From positions 1 to 64,000 of the forward strand of contig CALCNX010000072.1 of the NCBI GenBank assembly GCA_937899715.1: 64,000 nucleotides of DNA. Direction: 5' to 3'. This document shows, one piece after another, positions 8,334 through 16,325 of the stretch. The position numbers and the translations under genes are program-made. Position 1 is the stretch's first letter, and every line of letters begins with the position of its first letter. A model generated the notes under the pieces. That model saw only the letters and a list, made by a program, of their open reading frames with translations, did no database searches and was not told the DNA's origin. The stretch comes from an uncultured bacterium. Lineage in GTDB: Bacteria; Bacteroidota; Ignavibacteria; Kapaibacteriales; UBA4661.

Positions 8334-9434
8334 ATGGAAGCCTCAAGTCAGCGCACCAACTTTTACGACATCCACAAAGCACTCGGCGCAAAAATCATCC
8401 CCTTTGCCGGATTTGATATGCCTGTGAATTATTCTAAGGGAATTCTGCAAGAACATTTTGCAGTGCGCCGTGGTGTCGGCATCTTTGATGTTTCTCATAT
8501 GGGAGAGGTAGAAATACATGGTAAAAATGCACTGGCTTTTGTGCAAAAACTCGCTGTGAATGACGCATCAAAACTTGGGGCAGGAAAAGCGCAGTATTCC
8601 GCTATGTGCTACCCGGAGGGCGGAATTGTGGATGATTTGCTGGTCTATCACAGAGGAGACCATTATTTTCTTGTTATCAATGCCTCAAACATCGCTAAAG
8701 ACCTTGCGTGGATGCACGAAGTGGCGAAGGATATGGGTGACGTGGAAATCCGCAATATCAGCGACGAAATGAATTTGCTTGCGGTGCAGGGTCCGAAATC
8801 GCTTGAAACCTTGCAAAAACTGACCACGACGGCGTTGGAGCCGATTGCGTATTATAGCTTTGCTGATGGGGTCATGGCGGGAGTTCCGATGCTCATTTCA
8901 CGAACAGGATACACCGGCGAGTTAGGGTTTGAACTGTATTTTCGTGGTGGTGTAGATGTTGCGGCATTGGTGTGGAATGCTATTATGGATGCCGGAGCAG
9001 AGTTTGGCATTGAACCGTGCGGTTTGGGAGCACGCGATACATTGCGCTTGGAAAAAGGATATTGTCTCTACGGCAATGATATTGACCAAACCACAAACCC
9101 GCTTGAAGCCGGTTTAGGCTGGATTACCAAACTCACAAAAGATGATTTCACGGGCAAAGCGCCTATTGCTGCGGCAAAAGAACAAGGTCTCAAGCGGAAA
9201 CTGGTTGGATTTAAGTTGCAACAAGAAAAGGTCATTCCACGTCAAGGTTATACCTTGCATCACGACGGCAAGCAGATTGGCACAGTAACAAGCGGAGGCA
9301 TTTCACCGATACTGAACATCGGTATTGGCATAGGATACGTGGATGCCGCTTGTAGTGCGGTCGGAACAGTCATTCAATTAGCTGTGCGTGGTAAAGAATT
9401 TCCGGCAGAAGTAGTAAAAATGCCGTTTGTGTGA
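8334..9434 (+). CDS. gcvT: Aminomethyltransferase, glycine cleavage T protein
   Basis: The T protein takes the aminomethyl group from lipoyl-H protein, releases ammonia and forms methylene-tetrahydrofolate. The 366-aa product is full length. It shows FYDIHKALGAKIIPFAGFDMPVNY at the start (residues within the first 35), FDVSHMGE, ISRTGYTGELGFELY and the C-terminal barrel with KLVGFKL and VTSGG. The genes for the P, H and L proteins are not in the window, so the system is split in this genome, as is common. It converges on the ABC permease gene, with only 43 bases between the stops. Confidence 0.95.
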   Translation: MEASSQRTNFYDIHKALGAKIIPFAGFDMPVNYSKGILQEHFAVRRGVGIFDVSHMGEVEIHGKNALAFVQKLAVNDASKLGAGKAQYSAMCYPEGGIVDDLLVYHRGDHYFLVINASNIAKDLAWMHEVAKDMGDVEIRNISDEMNLLAVQGPKSLETLQKLTTTALEPIAYYSFADGVMAGVPMLISRTGYTGELGFELYFRGGVDVAALVWNAIMDAGAEFGIEPCGLGARDTLRLEKGYCLYGNDIDQTTNPLEAGLGWITKLTKDDFTGKAPIAAAKEQGLKRKLVGFKLQQEKVIPRQGYTLHHDGKQIGTVTSGGISPILNIGIGIGYVDAACSAVGTVIQLAVRGKEFPAEVVKMPFV

Positions 9435-9477
9435 AAATTGTGAGAAAAACGTAGTCTTTTTCTGCATACCGTCGGCA

Positions 9478-10305
9478 CTATCCGCCAAACGCTGAATAGC
9501 GCATAATTCCTCGTTTCCAAACGAAAAGCGTGATTCCATACAGAATAATCATCCACGCAAGCGCTCCGGCAAAATACGGCACGGCGGCGCTTGCTGGAAT
9601 TGTTCCAACGATGAGCGATGCCGGAATATACGCCAGATACTGAAATGGAAGCAAATTGGAAATGCGCAGCACATCAGGCGGCAAGGTGGAGAGCGGCAAA
9701 AGCTGTCCCGATAGAAACCAAAAGCTAATATCTTTCACGACGTGAAACGTCCAGACTTCATCAAGCCAGAAGGCAAAATACGATAGCATAAGCGCAATGA
9801 GGCTATGAATCATCATGCCACAGAGTAGGATTGGCAAAGCACAAAGCATTCCCATCCATGAAAGCGCCGCACCCGTCGTCAGTGCAAGTGGAATGCCGAC
9901 GACTATCACAAGAATTGTTGTGAGTTGGAGTGAGATGATACGCTCCGCAGTAGCTGCCGCGAGGATATAGCCAATGTGGGTGATGGGCTTGACGAGGTAT
10001 TTATTGAGTTCACCATTGCGAATTTCTTCGCCGGTGGCACGCTCAAAGCGCCCTTTTCGGCAGATAGAAGCGCATAACGTGGCGCAGACGATATAGGAGA
10101 GCATCTGCGGCAGCGTGATAGATGCAAGTGCCGCTTGGGAAGAAGATTCATAGACGGCATACCACAGATACATATTCACCGCAGCGGAAACGACTAACCA
10201 CGCCAACGTATCAATCAAAAAATTTGTGCGATATTCCACCGCGTTGGCGAGTCCGGCGCGAATTACCCCCTTGTATGGTCTCCATGCGTCACTCCAACGG
10301 CTCAT
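9478..10305 (-). CDS. ABC-2 type membrane permease, orphan
   Basis: The protein has 275 aa and six predicted membrane segments. It belongs to the ABC-2 group of exporters (COG4587/COG3694-like), with the typical N-terminal stretch of an amphipathic helix, then GLANAVEYRTNFLIDT, a long hydrophobic core and a cytoplasmic loop with RNGELNKYLVKP. Family members work as a pair of permeases with an ATPase. Neither a second permease nor an ATPase lies next to it. It starts 4 bases after the stop of the MarR gene, so it is translated with that regulator. A drug or lipid export role is likely but not shown. Confidence 0.75.
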   Translation of the reverse strand: MSRWSDAWRPYKGVIRAGLANAVEYRTNFLIDTLAWLVVSAAVNMYLWYAVYESSSQAALASITLPQMLSYIVCATLCASICRKGRFERATGEEIRNGELNKYLVKPITHIGYILAAATAERIISLQLTTILVIVVGIPLALTTGAALSWMGMLCALPILLCGMMIHSLIALMLSYFAFWLDEVWTFHVVKDISFWFLSGQLLPLSTLPPDVLRISNLLPFQYLAYIPASLIVGTIPASAAVPYFAGALAWMIILYGITLFVWKRGIMRYSAFGG

Positions 10306-10309
10306 AGTA

Positions 10310-10771
10310 TCATTCTTCCAGTTGTTTGATAATGCCGGAACGTACTTTTTTGGTCAGGCTGATAAGTGCTTCGTGTTCTTCTGTACTTAGCTCATTCATC
10401 ACCGATTCTACGGCGCTAGTGTAGCGTTTGTCGAGTTTGTTCACCACTCGTCGCCCCTCGCGTGTTAGCTCGATGTGATAGCTGCGGCGGTCGCCCTCCA
10501 CGTTAGTACGCACAAGAAGACCTTGCTTTTCTAATCGGTCTAGTAATCCGGTGATATTGGATTTATCAACAAGTAATTTACGGCTCAGGTCGTTTTGTGT
10601 CAAAGGCTTATGAGCTTCCTTGAGTAATACGAGGATATTAAACTGCGCTTCGGAAGCCAGTTCGGGCTGGAAAATTTTAGTAGAAATTTTCTTCAGCATC
10701 AGCGATGTCCACCAAACGCTCATTAGCGCTTCATGCGGCTTGTCGTTCAGACGGATGGGAAGTTCGACCAT
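10310..10771 (-). CDS. MarR-family transcriptional regulator
   Basis: The protein has 153 aa. Helices flank a winged helix-turn-helix: AQFNILVLL, then PLTQNDLSRKLLVDKSNITG as the recognition unit, LLDRLEKQGLLVR, and the wing with EGDRRSYHIELTREGR, all MarR hallmarks. MarR dimers bind short palindromes and usually repress their own operon until a ligand binds. A GTTGA-N4-TCAAC palindrome lies over the -33 element of this gene's promoter, and the same palindrome precedes three other genes in the window. The ATG at 10771 is preferred over an upstream GTG at 10783. The ABC permease follows 4 bases later. Confidence 0.88.
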   Translation of the reverse strand: MVELPIRLNDKPHEALMSVWWTSLMLKKISTKIFQPELASEAQFNILVLLKEAHKPLTQNDLSRKLLVDKSNITGLLDRLEKQGLLVRTNVEGDRRSYHIELTREGRRVVNKLDKRYTSAVESVMNELSTEEHEALISLTKKVRSGIIKQLEE

Positions 10772-10840
10772 GGTAGAACACACGAAAAAAATAGTGCGGA
10801 AATACGCGGGTTAAGTGAGACGGTATGCCTCTTTGAGCTG

Positions 10841-10869
10841 CAATATACGGAAAGTCGTTGAGTTCTCAA
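10841..10869 (-). promoter_or_regulatory. Promoter of the MarR-permease operon
   Basis: Read on the minus strand, TTG (10869-10867) is followed by a 19-base spacer and TATATTG (10847-10841), a variant of the -7 element that also appears before scpA. Transcription would start near 10834, about 60 bases before the ATG. The -33 element is inside the palindrome at 10857-10870, which is the expected place for an autorepressor. Confidence 0.5.
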
Positions 10870-10870
10870 C
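10857..10870. promoter_or_regulatory. Palindromic operator candidate, site 1 (marR)
   Basis: GTTGAGTTCTCAAC has perfect GTTGA/TCAAC arms with a 4-base centre. It shares its geometry with the sites at 28768, 36244 and 41714. A second inverted repeat, CAACAGT (10867-10873) with ACTGTTG (10884-10890), overlaps it. Confidence 0.6.
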
Positions 10871-10936
10871 AGTGTTTTTGTAAACTGTTGGTAATGTGTT
10901 GAGCGTTGGGCATTGAACGAGCATGGTAATTATCAC

Positions 10937-10984
10937 AACAAAAAACGTCTTTGCTGCCAAAAAGGAGCAAAGACGTTTTTTGTT
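10937..10984 (-). terminator. Intrinsic terminator of the cyclophilin-uppP transcript
   Basis: A perfect 19-bp stem (10937-10955 with 10966-10984) has a 10-base loop. The A-rich and T-rich ends make it work in either direction. It stands just after the stop of the minus-strand cyclophilin gene. Confidence 0.85.
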
Positions 10985-11038
10985 GCGAAGCTGCTTGTGT
11001 GAAGCCGCTTGGTACTTAACTGTACAAAATGGCGAGCA

Positions 11039-11725
11039 TTATTTTTTCACAATTTTCATTTCGACTTTTTCAACGGGGCTGGAAAGGTCTCCGCCGCCTG
11101 ATTGCTCGCATGGTACACGAGCAATTTGGTCAACGACTTCCATGCCACTAATAACTTTTCCATAAATTGAGTATTGTCCGTCTAAGTGAGCGGGGCTGCC
11201 GTGGCAAATGAAGAACTGGGAGGTGGCGCTGTTCGGGTCGTTGGTGCGAGCAGCAGAAATAACACCCGGCTCATGCTTCAGCGTTTGGCTGAATTCTGAC
11301 GGCACGGTGCGTTGCCCGGGTTCACCCATTCCCCAGAACATTTTCGGTTTTCCGCTGTTCGGGCGCGAATTTGGGTCGCCGCCTTGAATCATAAAGCCGG
11401 GAATAATGCGGTGAAACGCTGTACCGTCATAGAATTTTGCAGCGACGAGGCTATCAAAGTTCGCGGCGTGTTTCGGTGCAAGGTCATTGTAAATTTCAAT
11501 AGTCATGTTACCAAGCGGTCTGCCGCCATGGGTAACACTAATTACATACTGCGGGCGGGCGGGTGTCGTGCTCATTTTGGATGAAGTAGTAGTAGTTTTG
11601 GATGAAGGTGATTTCTCTTTCGAGGCTTTTTTCTGTGCGAATACAGATAAGGCTGTAAAGTTGCCGAGTACGATTGTTGCGAGTGCCAGCAACAGTGCAG
11701 AATTGAATACCCGTCGTGTTGTCAT
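11039..11725 (-). CDS. Peptidyl-prolyl cis-trans isomerase, cyclophilin type, exported
   Basis: The 228-aa protein begins with a signal peptide (about 1-30, ending FAQ), then a Ser/Thr/Lys-rich linker to about 58 and a cyclophilin domain. The catalytic surface is visible as AFHRIIPGFMIQGGDP (the Arg of FHR is the key residue), then SQFFICHG and LDGQYSIYGKV. It should catalyse prolyl isomerisation of exported proteins in the periplasm. The ATG at 11725 is chosen because it opens the signal peptide; the upstream in-frame ATG at 11752 would add charged residues. It is the last gene after uppP and a second cyclophilin. Confidence 0.9.
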   Translation of the reverse strand: MTTRRVFNSALLLALATIVLGNFTALSVFAQKKASKEKSPSSKTTTTSSKMSTTPARPQYVISVTHGGRPLGNMTIEIYNDLAPKHAANFDSLVAAKFYDGTAFHRIIPGFMIQGGDPNSRPNSGKPKMFWGMGEPGQRTVPSEFSQTLKHEPGVISAARTNDPNSATSQFFICHGSPAHLDGQYSIYGKVISGMEVVDQIARVPCEQSGGGDLSSPVEKVEMKIVKK

Positions 11726-11772
11726 GATGTAATCCTTAAATTTGTTGAACAAAGTTATTTTTGTTGTGATTC

Positions 11773-12519
11773 CTATTTCCGTGCAAAGGCGCGTATTTTC
11801 GCCACTGCGATGGACTTAATAGCAATTACTTTGACGGGACGACCGTCATTTTCGTTTAATTGTGGCGTGATTTCAACCCCGCCAATGCTGTCTAACACGT
11901 CCTGCCCGCGCAGCACCTCGCCAAAGATGGTAAACTGCTGCGGCAGCTCAGGGACATCACGCAGGCAAATAAAGAACTGGCTGGTGTTCGCATCCGGGCT
12001 GCGGTTTGCCATGGCGACCGTACCGCGCTTGTAGCCGCGCTTGACGCTTGGAGCGTCGGTAAAAATCTCATCCGGGAACGGTTCACCGAATGCGCTTTCG
12101 CCGCCTGACCCCCACTCGTCTTTTTTACGTTTGTCTTTGGTTTTGGGGTCTCCGGTCTGAACGACAAAATTCTTTGCCACGCGATGAAAAAGAATACCGC
12201 GAAAAAATTTCCGCTCCGACAATTTCACAAAATTCTCGACCGCCTGTGGTGCATCTTTGCCATACAAACCAATCGTGATTTCGCCGAAGGTGGTACGAAT
12301 GACCGCACGGTGCGTCAGAAGTGGTATTGTGTCAGTTTTTGCCGACGAATCTGACGGACTTTCAGGCAGCTTCGCACTTACGCTTTTGGATGGCGCTGGT
12401 GTTTGTTGGGGTGCGGTAAAGCGTCGTAACCGCTCCGGCTGCCCATATTTTTGGCAAGCTACGCTCGCCCACACAAACAAGAGAGTTATCGCAAGACCGA
12501 ATGAGAAGGGAAGACGCAT
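11773..12519 (-). CDS. Second exported cyclophilin-type peptidyl-prolyl isomerase
   Basis: The protein has 248 aa. A hydrophobic N-terminus ends at ASVAC, a poor lipobox, so it is either a lipoprotein or a plain secreted protein. After a linker to about 70 the cyclophilin domain shows LFHRVAKNFVVQTGDP, TSQFFICLRD and QFTIFGEVLRGQDVLDSI. It differs clearly from the neighbouring cyclophilin, which argues against a recent duplication. The gap to uppP upstream is 12 bases and to the next cyclophilin 47 bases. Two periplasmic isomerases in series suggest a shared envelope-folding job. Confidence 0.88.
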   Translation of the reverse strand: MRLPFSFGLAITLLFVWASVACQKYGQPERLRRFTAPQQTPAPSKSVSAKLPESPSDSSAKTDTIPLLTHRAVIRTTFGEITIGLYGKDAPQAVENFVKLSERKFFRGILFHRVAKNFVVQTGDPKTKDKRKKDEWGSGGESAFGEPFPDEIFTDAPSVKRGYKRGTVAMANRSPDANTSQFFICLRDVPELPQQFTIFGEVLRGQDVLDSIGGVEITPQLNENDGRPVKVIAIKSIAVAKIRAFARK

Positions 12520-12531
12520 AACAGCATCCGC

Positions 12532-13371
12532 CTAAAAAAGTGATTTCCAGATGGTGAGAAGCGCCACGCCCAGCGCCACGCGATAGACAACAAACACTGC
12601 AGTTGAGTGCGTTTGCAGGTAGCGCAGCAAGAGAGCGATAGTAGCGTAACCCGAAATGCCCGACACGAACGTAGCCACCACGAGAGTTGTCAAGTCCTGC
12701 GTGTTCATAAAGCCAAGTGCCTGCTTGAGTTGCAAGAGTCCACTAGCAAAAACCGCCGGAATACTAAGCAAGAAAGAAAATCGTGCGGCAACATCGCGCT
12801 TCAAACCAATAAACAAGCCTGCCGTAATCGTCGTACCGGAACGCGACGCGCCCGGAAAGAGTGCCAGCGTCTGAGCAAAACCAATCGCGAGAGCATCCCG
12901 CCATGTAATAGCCTCAAAGCCGCGCACTTGCTTGCCGACACGCTCGGCAAAAAGTAGTATGAGTGCAAGTATAATAAGCGTCCACGCAATAAGCGTAACA
13001 TCTTTCGTGAGGTTGCTTTCAATCACCTTTTTGAGCAGAAGTCCAATAGTCACAATCGGGAGAGTGCCAATAATCACATACCATCCCATTTTTGACTCGT
13101 GCGATTGCTCCGTGAGCGGTTTGCGGGTGGTAAGATTGTCACGGAAAAATGCCGTCGAAATCTGAGCAATATCCCGTGCAAAATAGAGCAGCACCGCCAT
13201 AAGCGTCCCAAGCTGAATCACAGCCACAAATGCCGTCCACGATTCGGGATGTTCCGGTGAAATCAAGCCCATTGCCTTGCCGACAAGCGTCAAGTGCGCA
13301 GAACTACTGACGGGCAAGAACTCCGTTAGACCTTGGACAATACCGAGAATGATGGCTTGTAAAATTGTCAT
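12532..13371 (-). CDS. uppP: Undecaprenyl-diphosphatase
   Basis: UppP (BacA) removes one phosphate from undecaprenyl diphosphate on the outer face of the inner membrane and so recycles the lipid carrier for peptidoglycan and glycans. The 279-aa product has about eight membrane segments and both active-site motifs: QGLTEFLPVSSSAH near the N-terminus and FPGASRSGTT with the downstream LSIPAVFASG. The ATG at 13371 begins MTILQAIILG and fits the family start. It leads the uppP-cyclophilin-cyclophilin operon. Confidence 0.95.
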   Translation of the reverse strand: MTILQAIILGIVQGLTEFLPVSSSAHLTLVGKAMGLISPEHPESWTAFVAVIQLGTLMAVLLYFARDIAQISTAFFRDNLTTRKPLTEQSHESKMGWYVIIGTLPIVTIGLLLKKVIESNLTKDVTLIAWTLIILALILLFAERVGKQVRGFEAITWRDALAIGFAQTLALFPGASRSGTTITAGLFIGLKRDVAARFSFLLSIPAVFASGLLQLKQALGFMNTQDLTTLVVATFVSGISGYATIALLLRYLQTHSTAVFVVYRVALGVALLTIWKSLF

Positions 13372-13390
13372 TGGTAAAAGCGACAAAAAA

Positions 13391-13440
13391 TACAAAAAAA
13401 GAGCCTTGTTCGCGTTTTGGTATGCGGCACAAGGCTCTTG
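13391..13440 (-). terminator. Intrinsic terminator of the cyclopropane-synthase-like gene
   Basis: An 11-bp stem, AAGAGCCTTGT (13399-13409) with ACAAGGCTCTT (13429-13439), is followed on the minus strand by a run of seven T. It lies between the methyltransferase gene and uppP and separates their transcripts. Confidence 0.8.
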
Positions 13441-13453
13441 TTACGTGGTCTCT

Positions 13454-14638
13454 TTAGAGTTCCATCGGAACGGCAATGTCGAGTGCGCGTTCACCGAGAT
13501 TGAGTTTGCCGAGATACTCGTTGCGATTGGTCTCGTTGAAGTTTTTGTGTGCAATAATACCCCAGCACGTGGACGAGCCTTGCGCACCGATGTCCACCGA
13601 CCAGCGCAAGAAAATCTGCCACAAGCGGAACCACCATACACCGTAGCTGCCATTGATAAATTCTTCGTTCTCCATCCAGTTGTCGTACCACTTCTGAATC
13701 GTGTGCGAGTAGTGGATGCCGAGATTTTCAACAGTATTCACTTCAAAATTTGCGTTTTGCAATGAGCGGGTAAGGAATGCAAGCGGCGTGCTGGCATCGG
13801 CACCGGAGAAGATATATTCGTTCATAAACAAGCCCCAAATGAGGTCTTCCCAATGCTGACCGCTTTGAAAAATACCCGGATTAGCACGTAAGCCTGCTTG
13901 CTGGATGTAGAATTTTCCATCATCTTCCAGAAGACCATAAATTTGCTCAATAAAGCCTTGGAACTTACGAATACCAACGTGTTCGCCCATTTCCAAGCAG
14001 GTGATTTTGTCGAATTTTTGCTTCGGGATGTCGCGGTAATCCATACGCAAGATACGCGAATGGTCACTTACACCATTGTCAGCAATTTGCTTCATTCCCC
14101 AGTTGTAGCCTTCTTGCGCGATTGTTACACCGGTAGAGTTCGCGCCAAAATGCTTTGCAGAATATGTTACAAGCGTTCCCCAGCCGCAACCAATGTCCAA
14201 ATGGCGGTCGCCCTCTTTCATATGGAGCTTTTGGCAGACCATTTGCATCTTGCGATCTTGTGCCATCTCAAGGGTATCTGTTTCCAAATCTACAAAAAAG
14301 CCACTTGTATAGACCATGCGAGGTCCCAGAAACGCACGGAAGAAGTCATTGCCGCGGTCGTAGTGTTCACGAACAATACGCTCATCTTGCTTCTTTGAGT
14401 GGATAAGAACCTCAGGAATCATTCGGCGAATGATGAAGCTGAGATGATGCGGGATGAGTTTATAGTCGAAATATGTGTCGCGCACGGTCATAAAATCGGA
14501 GAAATTGCCCTGTACATCAACTTCTTGGCTAATGTAGTCCTCCACAAATTGCGCGAAGGATGGGCGGTTGCCGGATTTGTACCGCGCACGCGTTGCCGCT
14601 GTTTTGGGAACGAGGTAATCAAGTGCTGATTTGCTCAT
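13454..14638 (-). CDS. CFA-synthase-family methyltransferase resembling sphingolipid C9-methyltransferases
   Basis: The protein has 394 aa and is a SAM-dependent lipid methyltransferase. HYDRGNDFF (92-100), GPRMVYTSGFF and the SAM loop LDIGCGWG (147-154) place it in the cyclopropane-fatty-acid synthase superfamily. Later blocks, MDYRDIP, ITCLEMGEHVG, GLLEDDGKF, EDLIWGLFMNEYIFSGADAS and IHYSHTI, read more like fungal sphingolipid C9-methyltransferases, as I remember them, than like E. coli Cfa. Residue choice at MVYTSG (YSCAY in Cfa) supports that. Possible reactions are cyclopropanation of unsaturated phospholipid chains or methyl branching of a sphingoid base. The ATG at 14638 begins the conserved region; codons upstream are unrelated. 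It has its own terminator. Confidence 0.8.
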   Translation of the reverse strand: MSKSALDYLVPKTAATRARYKSGNRPSFAQFVEDYISQEVDVQGNFSDFMTVRDTYFDYKLIPHHLSFIIRRMIPEVLIHSKKQDERIVREHYDRGNDFFRAFLGPRMVYTSGFFVDLETDTLEMAQDRKMQMVCQKLHMKEGDRHLDIGCGWGTLVTYSAKHFGANSTGVTIAQEGYNWGMKQIADNGVSDHSRILRMDYRDIPKQKFDKITCLEMGEHVGIRKFQGFIEQIYGLLEDDGKFYIQQAGLRANPGIFQSGQHWEDLIWGLFMNEYIFSGADASTPLAFLTRSLQNANFEVNTVENLGIHYSHTIQKWYDNWMENEEFINGSYGVWWFRLWQIFLRWSVDIGAQGSSTCWGIIAHKNFNETNRNEYLGKLNLGERALDIAVPMEL

Positions 14639-14756
14639 AGAGAATAACAAATGAGATGATAAAAAGACAGTACACCACGTTTGGGGGGGTACATCTTGCT
14701 TAAATTGTTTTTGAAGTATGCTACTTTGGAAAGCATGGTAATTCAAGCAGCATCGT

Positions 14757-15185
14757 TTAAGGACGTTCTATGCTGCACGTCCACGACACAGCGCATCCGC
14801 TTCGTTTAATCATTGCGAAGGCGCTACAATACTGGTCTTGTGAGAGTTCGCAAGCACGAGTAAGGTCGCCTTCGGTAGCGTCGGGACTCACGAGAGTATA
14901 GTTCACCGCGATAGATGTGTACACGTGTGGATGCTCTTCCGCGCGCTCACCTTCGATTGCAATGCGTAAATTGCTAACGGTTTTCCGTTTTTTGCGAATA
15001 ATGCTTAAAATATCCATGCCCGAACACGCTGCCGCCGATTGGAGAAAAACTTCCATCGGCGAAGCCGCCGAGCCGTTTCCACCGTTTTCTGCCATTACAT
15101 CGAAAGCAGTTGTTTGCCCTGATTCGTTTGTTCCAACAAGGCGCATTGCACCATCGTCCAGATTGAGAATTGCTTTTTTCGTCAT
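14757..15185 (-). CDS. OsmC-family protein
   Basis: The 142-aa protein has the OsmC/YhfA-type fold with the two conserved cysteines in AAACSGMDIL (about residue 54) and DQYCSAFAMI (about 119). In Ohr/OsmC members these reduce organic hydroperoxides. The spacing and the GSAASPMEVFLQS lead-in fit the YhfA-like branch, where activity is less certain. It starts 31 bases after the stop of the LamG gene upstream and may share its transcript. Confidence 0.85.
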   Translation of the reverse strand: MTKKAILNLDDGAMRLVGTNESGQTTAFDVMAENGGNGSAASPMEVFLQSAAACSGMDILSIIRKKRKTVSNLRIAIEGERAEEHPHVYTSIAVNYTLVSPDATEGDLTRACELSQDQYCSAFAMIKRSGCAVSWTCSIERP

Positions 15186-15216
15186 AACCGTAGTTCTTTA
15201 CCTTATTTCGTCGGCA

Positions 15217-16146
15217 TTACTGCGCTTGTTTGTTCAATTTGTACTTTGCTGTAAGATAGTTTTCCACCTGCTTTTGTTCGTCAGCGGAAAGTGCGCGGTT
15301 AAAGAGCAGAATTTCGCCAAGCTGACCGGAGAAAAATTGTACCGGTCCGTGATTCAAGCGCCCAATCATAAATCGGCGCAAATCCACGGGCTGAACAGAA
15401 ATATTTTTGTGCAATTTCGGTTCGGTTGGCGGTCCCATTGGTTGATTGTTCGCGTCCGGTACGTCTGTTCCATCACCTTTGGGGTCAAAGGCGCTAAAGT
15501 ATATCCCGTTATAGGCAGGCTGACCTGCGGGCGCAGCCTTAGCATTTTCGTAGTCTGTGCCAAAAGCACCGCTCGAATAGAGGCGCTGGAATCCCGCACC
15601 ACCGTATTCTTTACGTTTCCAGACAGCATAAACCGTTGCCGGACTTACGCCAAAGTTGCTTTCATAGTAATAGAATGAATCTTTACCGTCGAAGTGCAAA
15701 GCATCTTTGCCGTTCATTTCGCCTTGTGAGTACCGAGGGCGGCTCACAGGGTACATTTGGCGGGCATCATTGCGCAAGGGCGACGCATCGGGGAGTACAG
15801 CGACTAAGTCGGCGTGTTTGGTGCCTTGCGGTACAGCGTCCGCACGAAGCCACAAGACCAGACCCTCACGAACTTTAAGATTCGGGTCGTCCGCGGGAGC
15901 AGGAAGTTTAATTTTCGCAATTTCGTCGAGAGAATTTGTCGGCTGCGGGTTCGCTTCGACAATCACCGGATAAGGAGTTTTGAGGACAGTTTCACCGTAA
16001 CGTTCCGGCTTGCCTTTCAGCCAGGGATTGATATAGGCTTCGGCATAAAAGCCTCCAAAAATAATTCCCATCATACACACTAAACCGATGCCGACAAACG
16101 TCGCCATCCTTGCGAAGTCAGAACGTTGCTCAGGATTTGTACTCAT
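15217..16146 (-). CDS. Membrane-anchored LamG-like (concanavalin-fold) protein
   Basis: The protein has 309 aa. One membrane helix at about 15-35 is followed by a short region and then a concanavalin/laminin-G-like domain from about 90: GLVLWLRADAV, DALHFDGKDSFYYY, GQLGEILLFNRALSADEQ and a final YLTAKY. This pattern is typical of LamG_3 or DUF-LamG domains that cap FCB and planctomycete surface proteins, where they may bind sugars. The N-terminal anchor keeps it facing the periplasm. No enzyme motif is visible. The divergent spacer to the uracil-DNA glycosylase gene is 179 bases. Confidence 0.7.
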   Translation of the reverse strand: MSTNPEQRSDFARMATFVGIGLVCMMGIIFGGFYAEAYINPWLKGKPERYGETVLKTPYPVIVEANPQPTNSLDEIAKIKLPAPADDPNLKVREGLVLWLRADAVPQGTKHADLVAVLPDASPLRNDARQMYPVSRPRYSQGEMNGKDALHFDGKDSFYYYESNFGVSPATVYAVWKRKEYGGAGFQRLYSSGAFGTDYENAKAAPAGQPAYNGIYFSAFDPKGDGTDVPDANNQPMGPPTEPKLHKNISVQPVDLRRFMIGRLNHGPVQFFSGQLGEILLFNRALSADEQKQVENYLTAKYKLNKQAQ

Positions 16147-16325
16147 AGCGTATCAACAAAAAGTTCCAAAATGAAAGAGATTGTAAGACGACAAGTGGAC
16201 GGTAACAATTTATTCCCATAATCACTTGTGTTTTAGCAAAACAGCCTCTAAATTACACAAAATTTTCAACCTACGGCAAAATTTATCAAGACTCTCTAAA
16301 AAAACGACAGTTATCCCAACACGTT

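Noticed and set aside
9443..9463. Terminator between gcvT and the ABC permease (AGAAAAA with TTTTTCT)
   Set aside because: The stem is only seven bp and almost all A-T, too weak to call.
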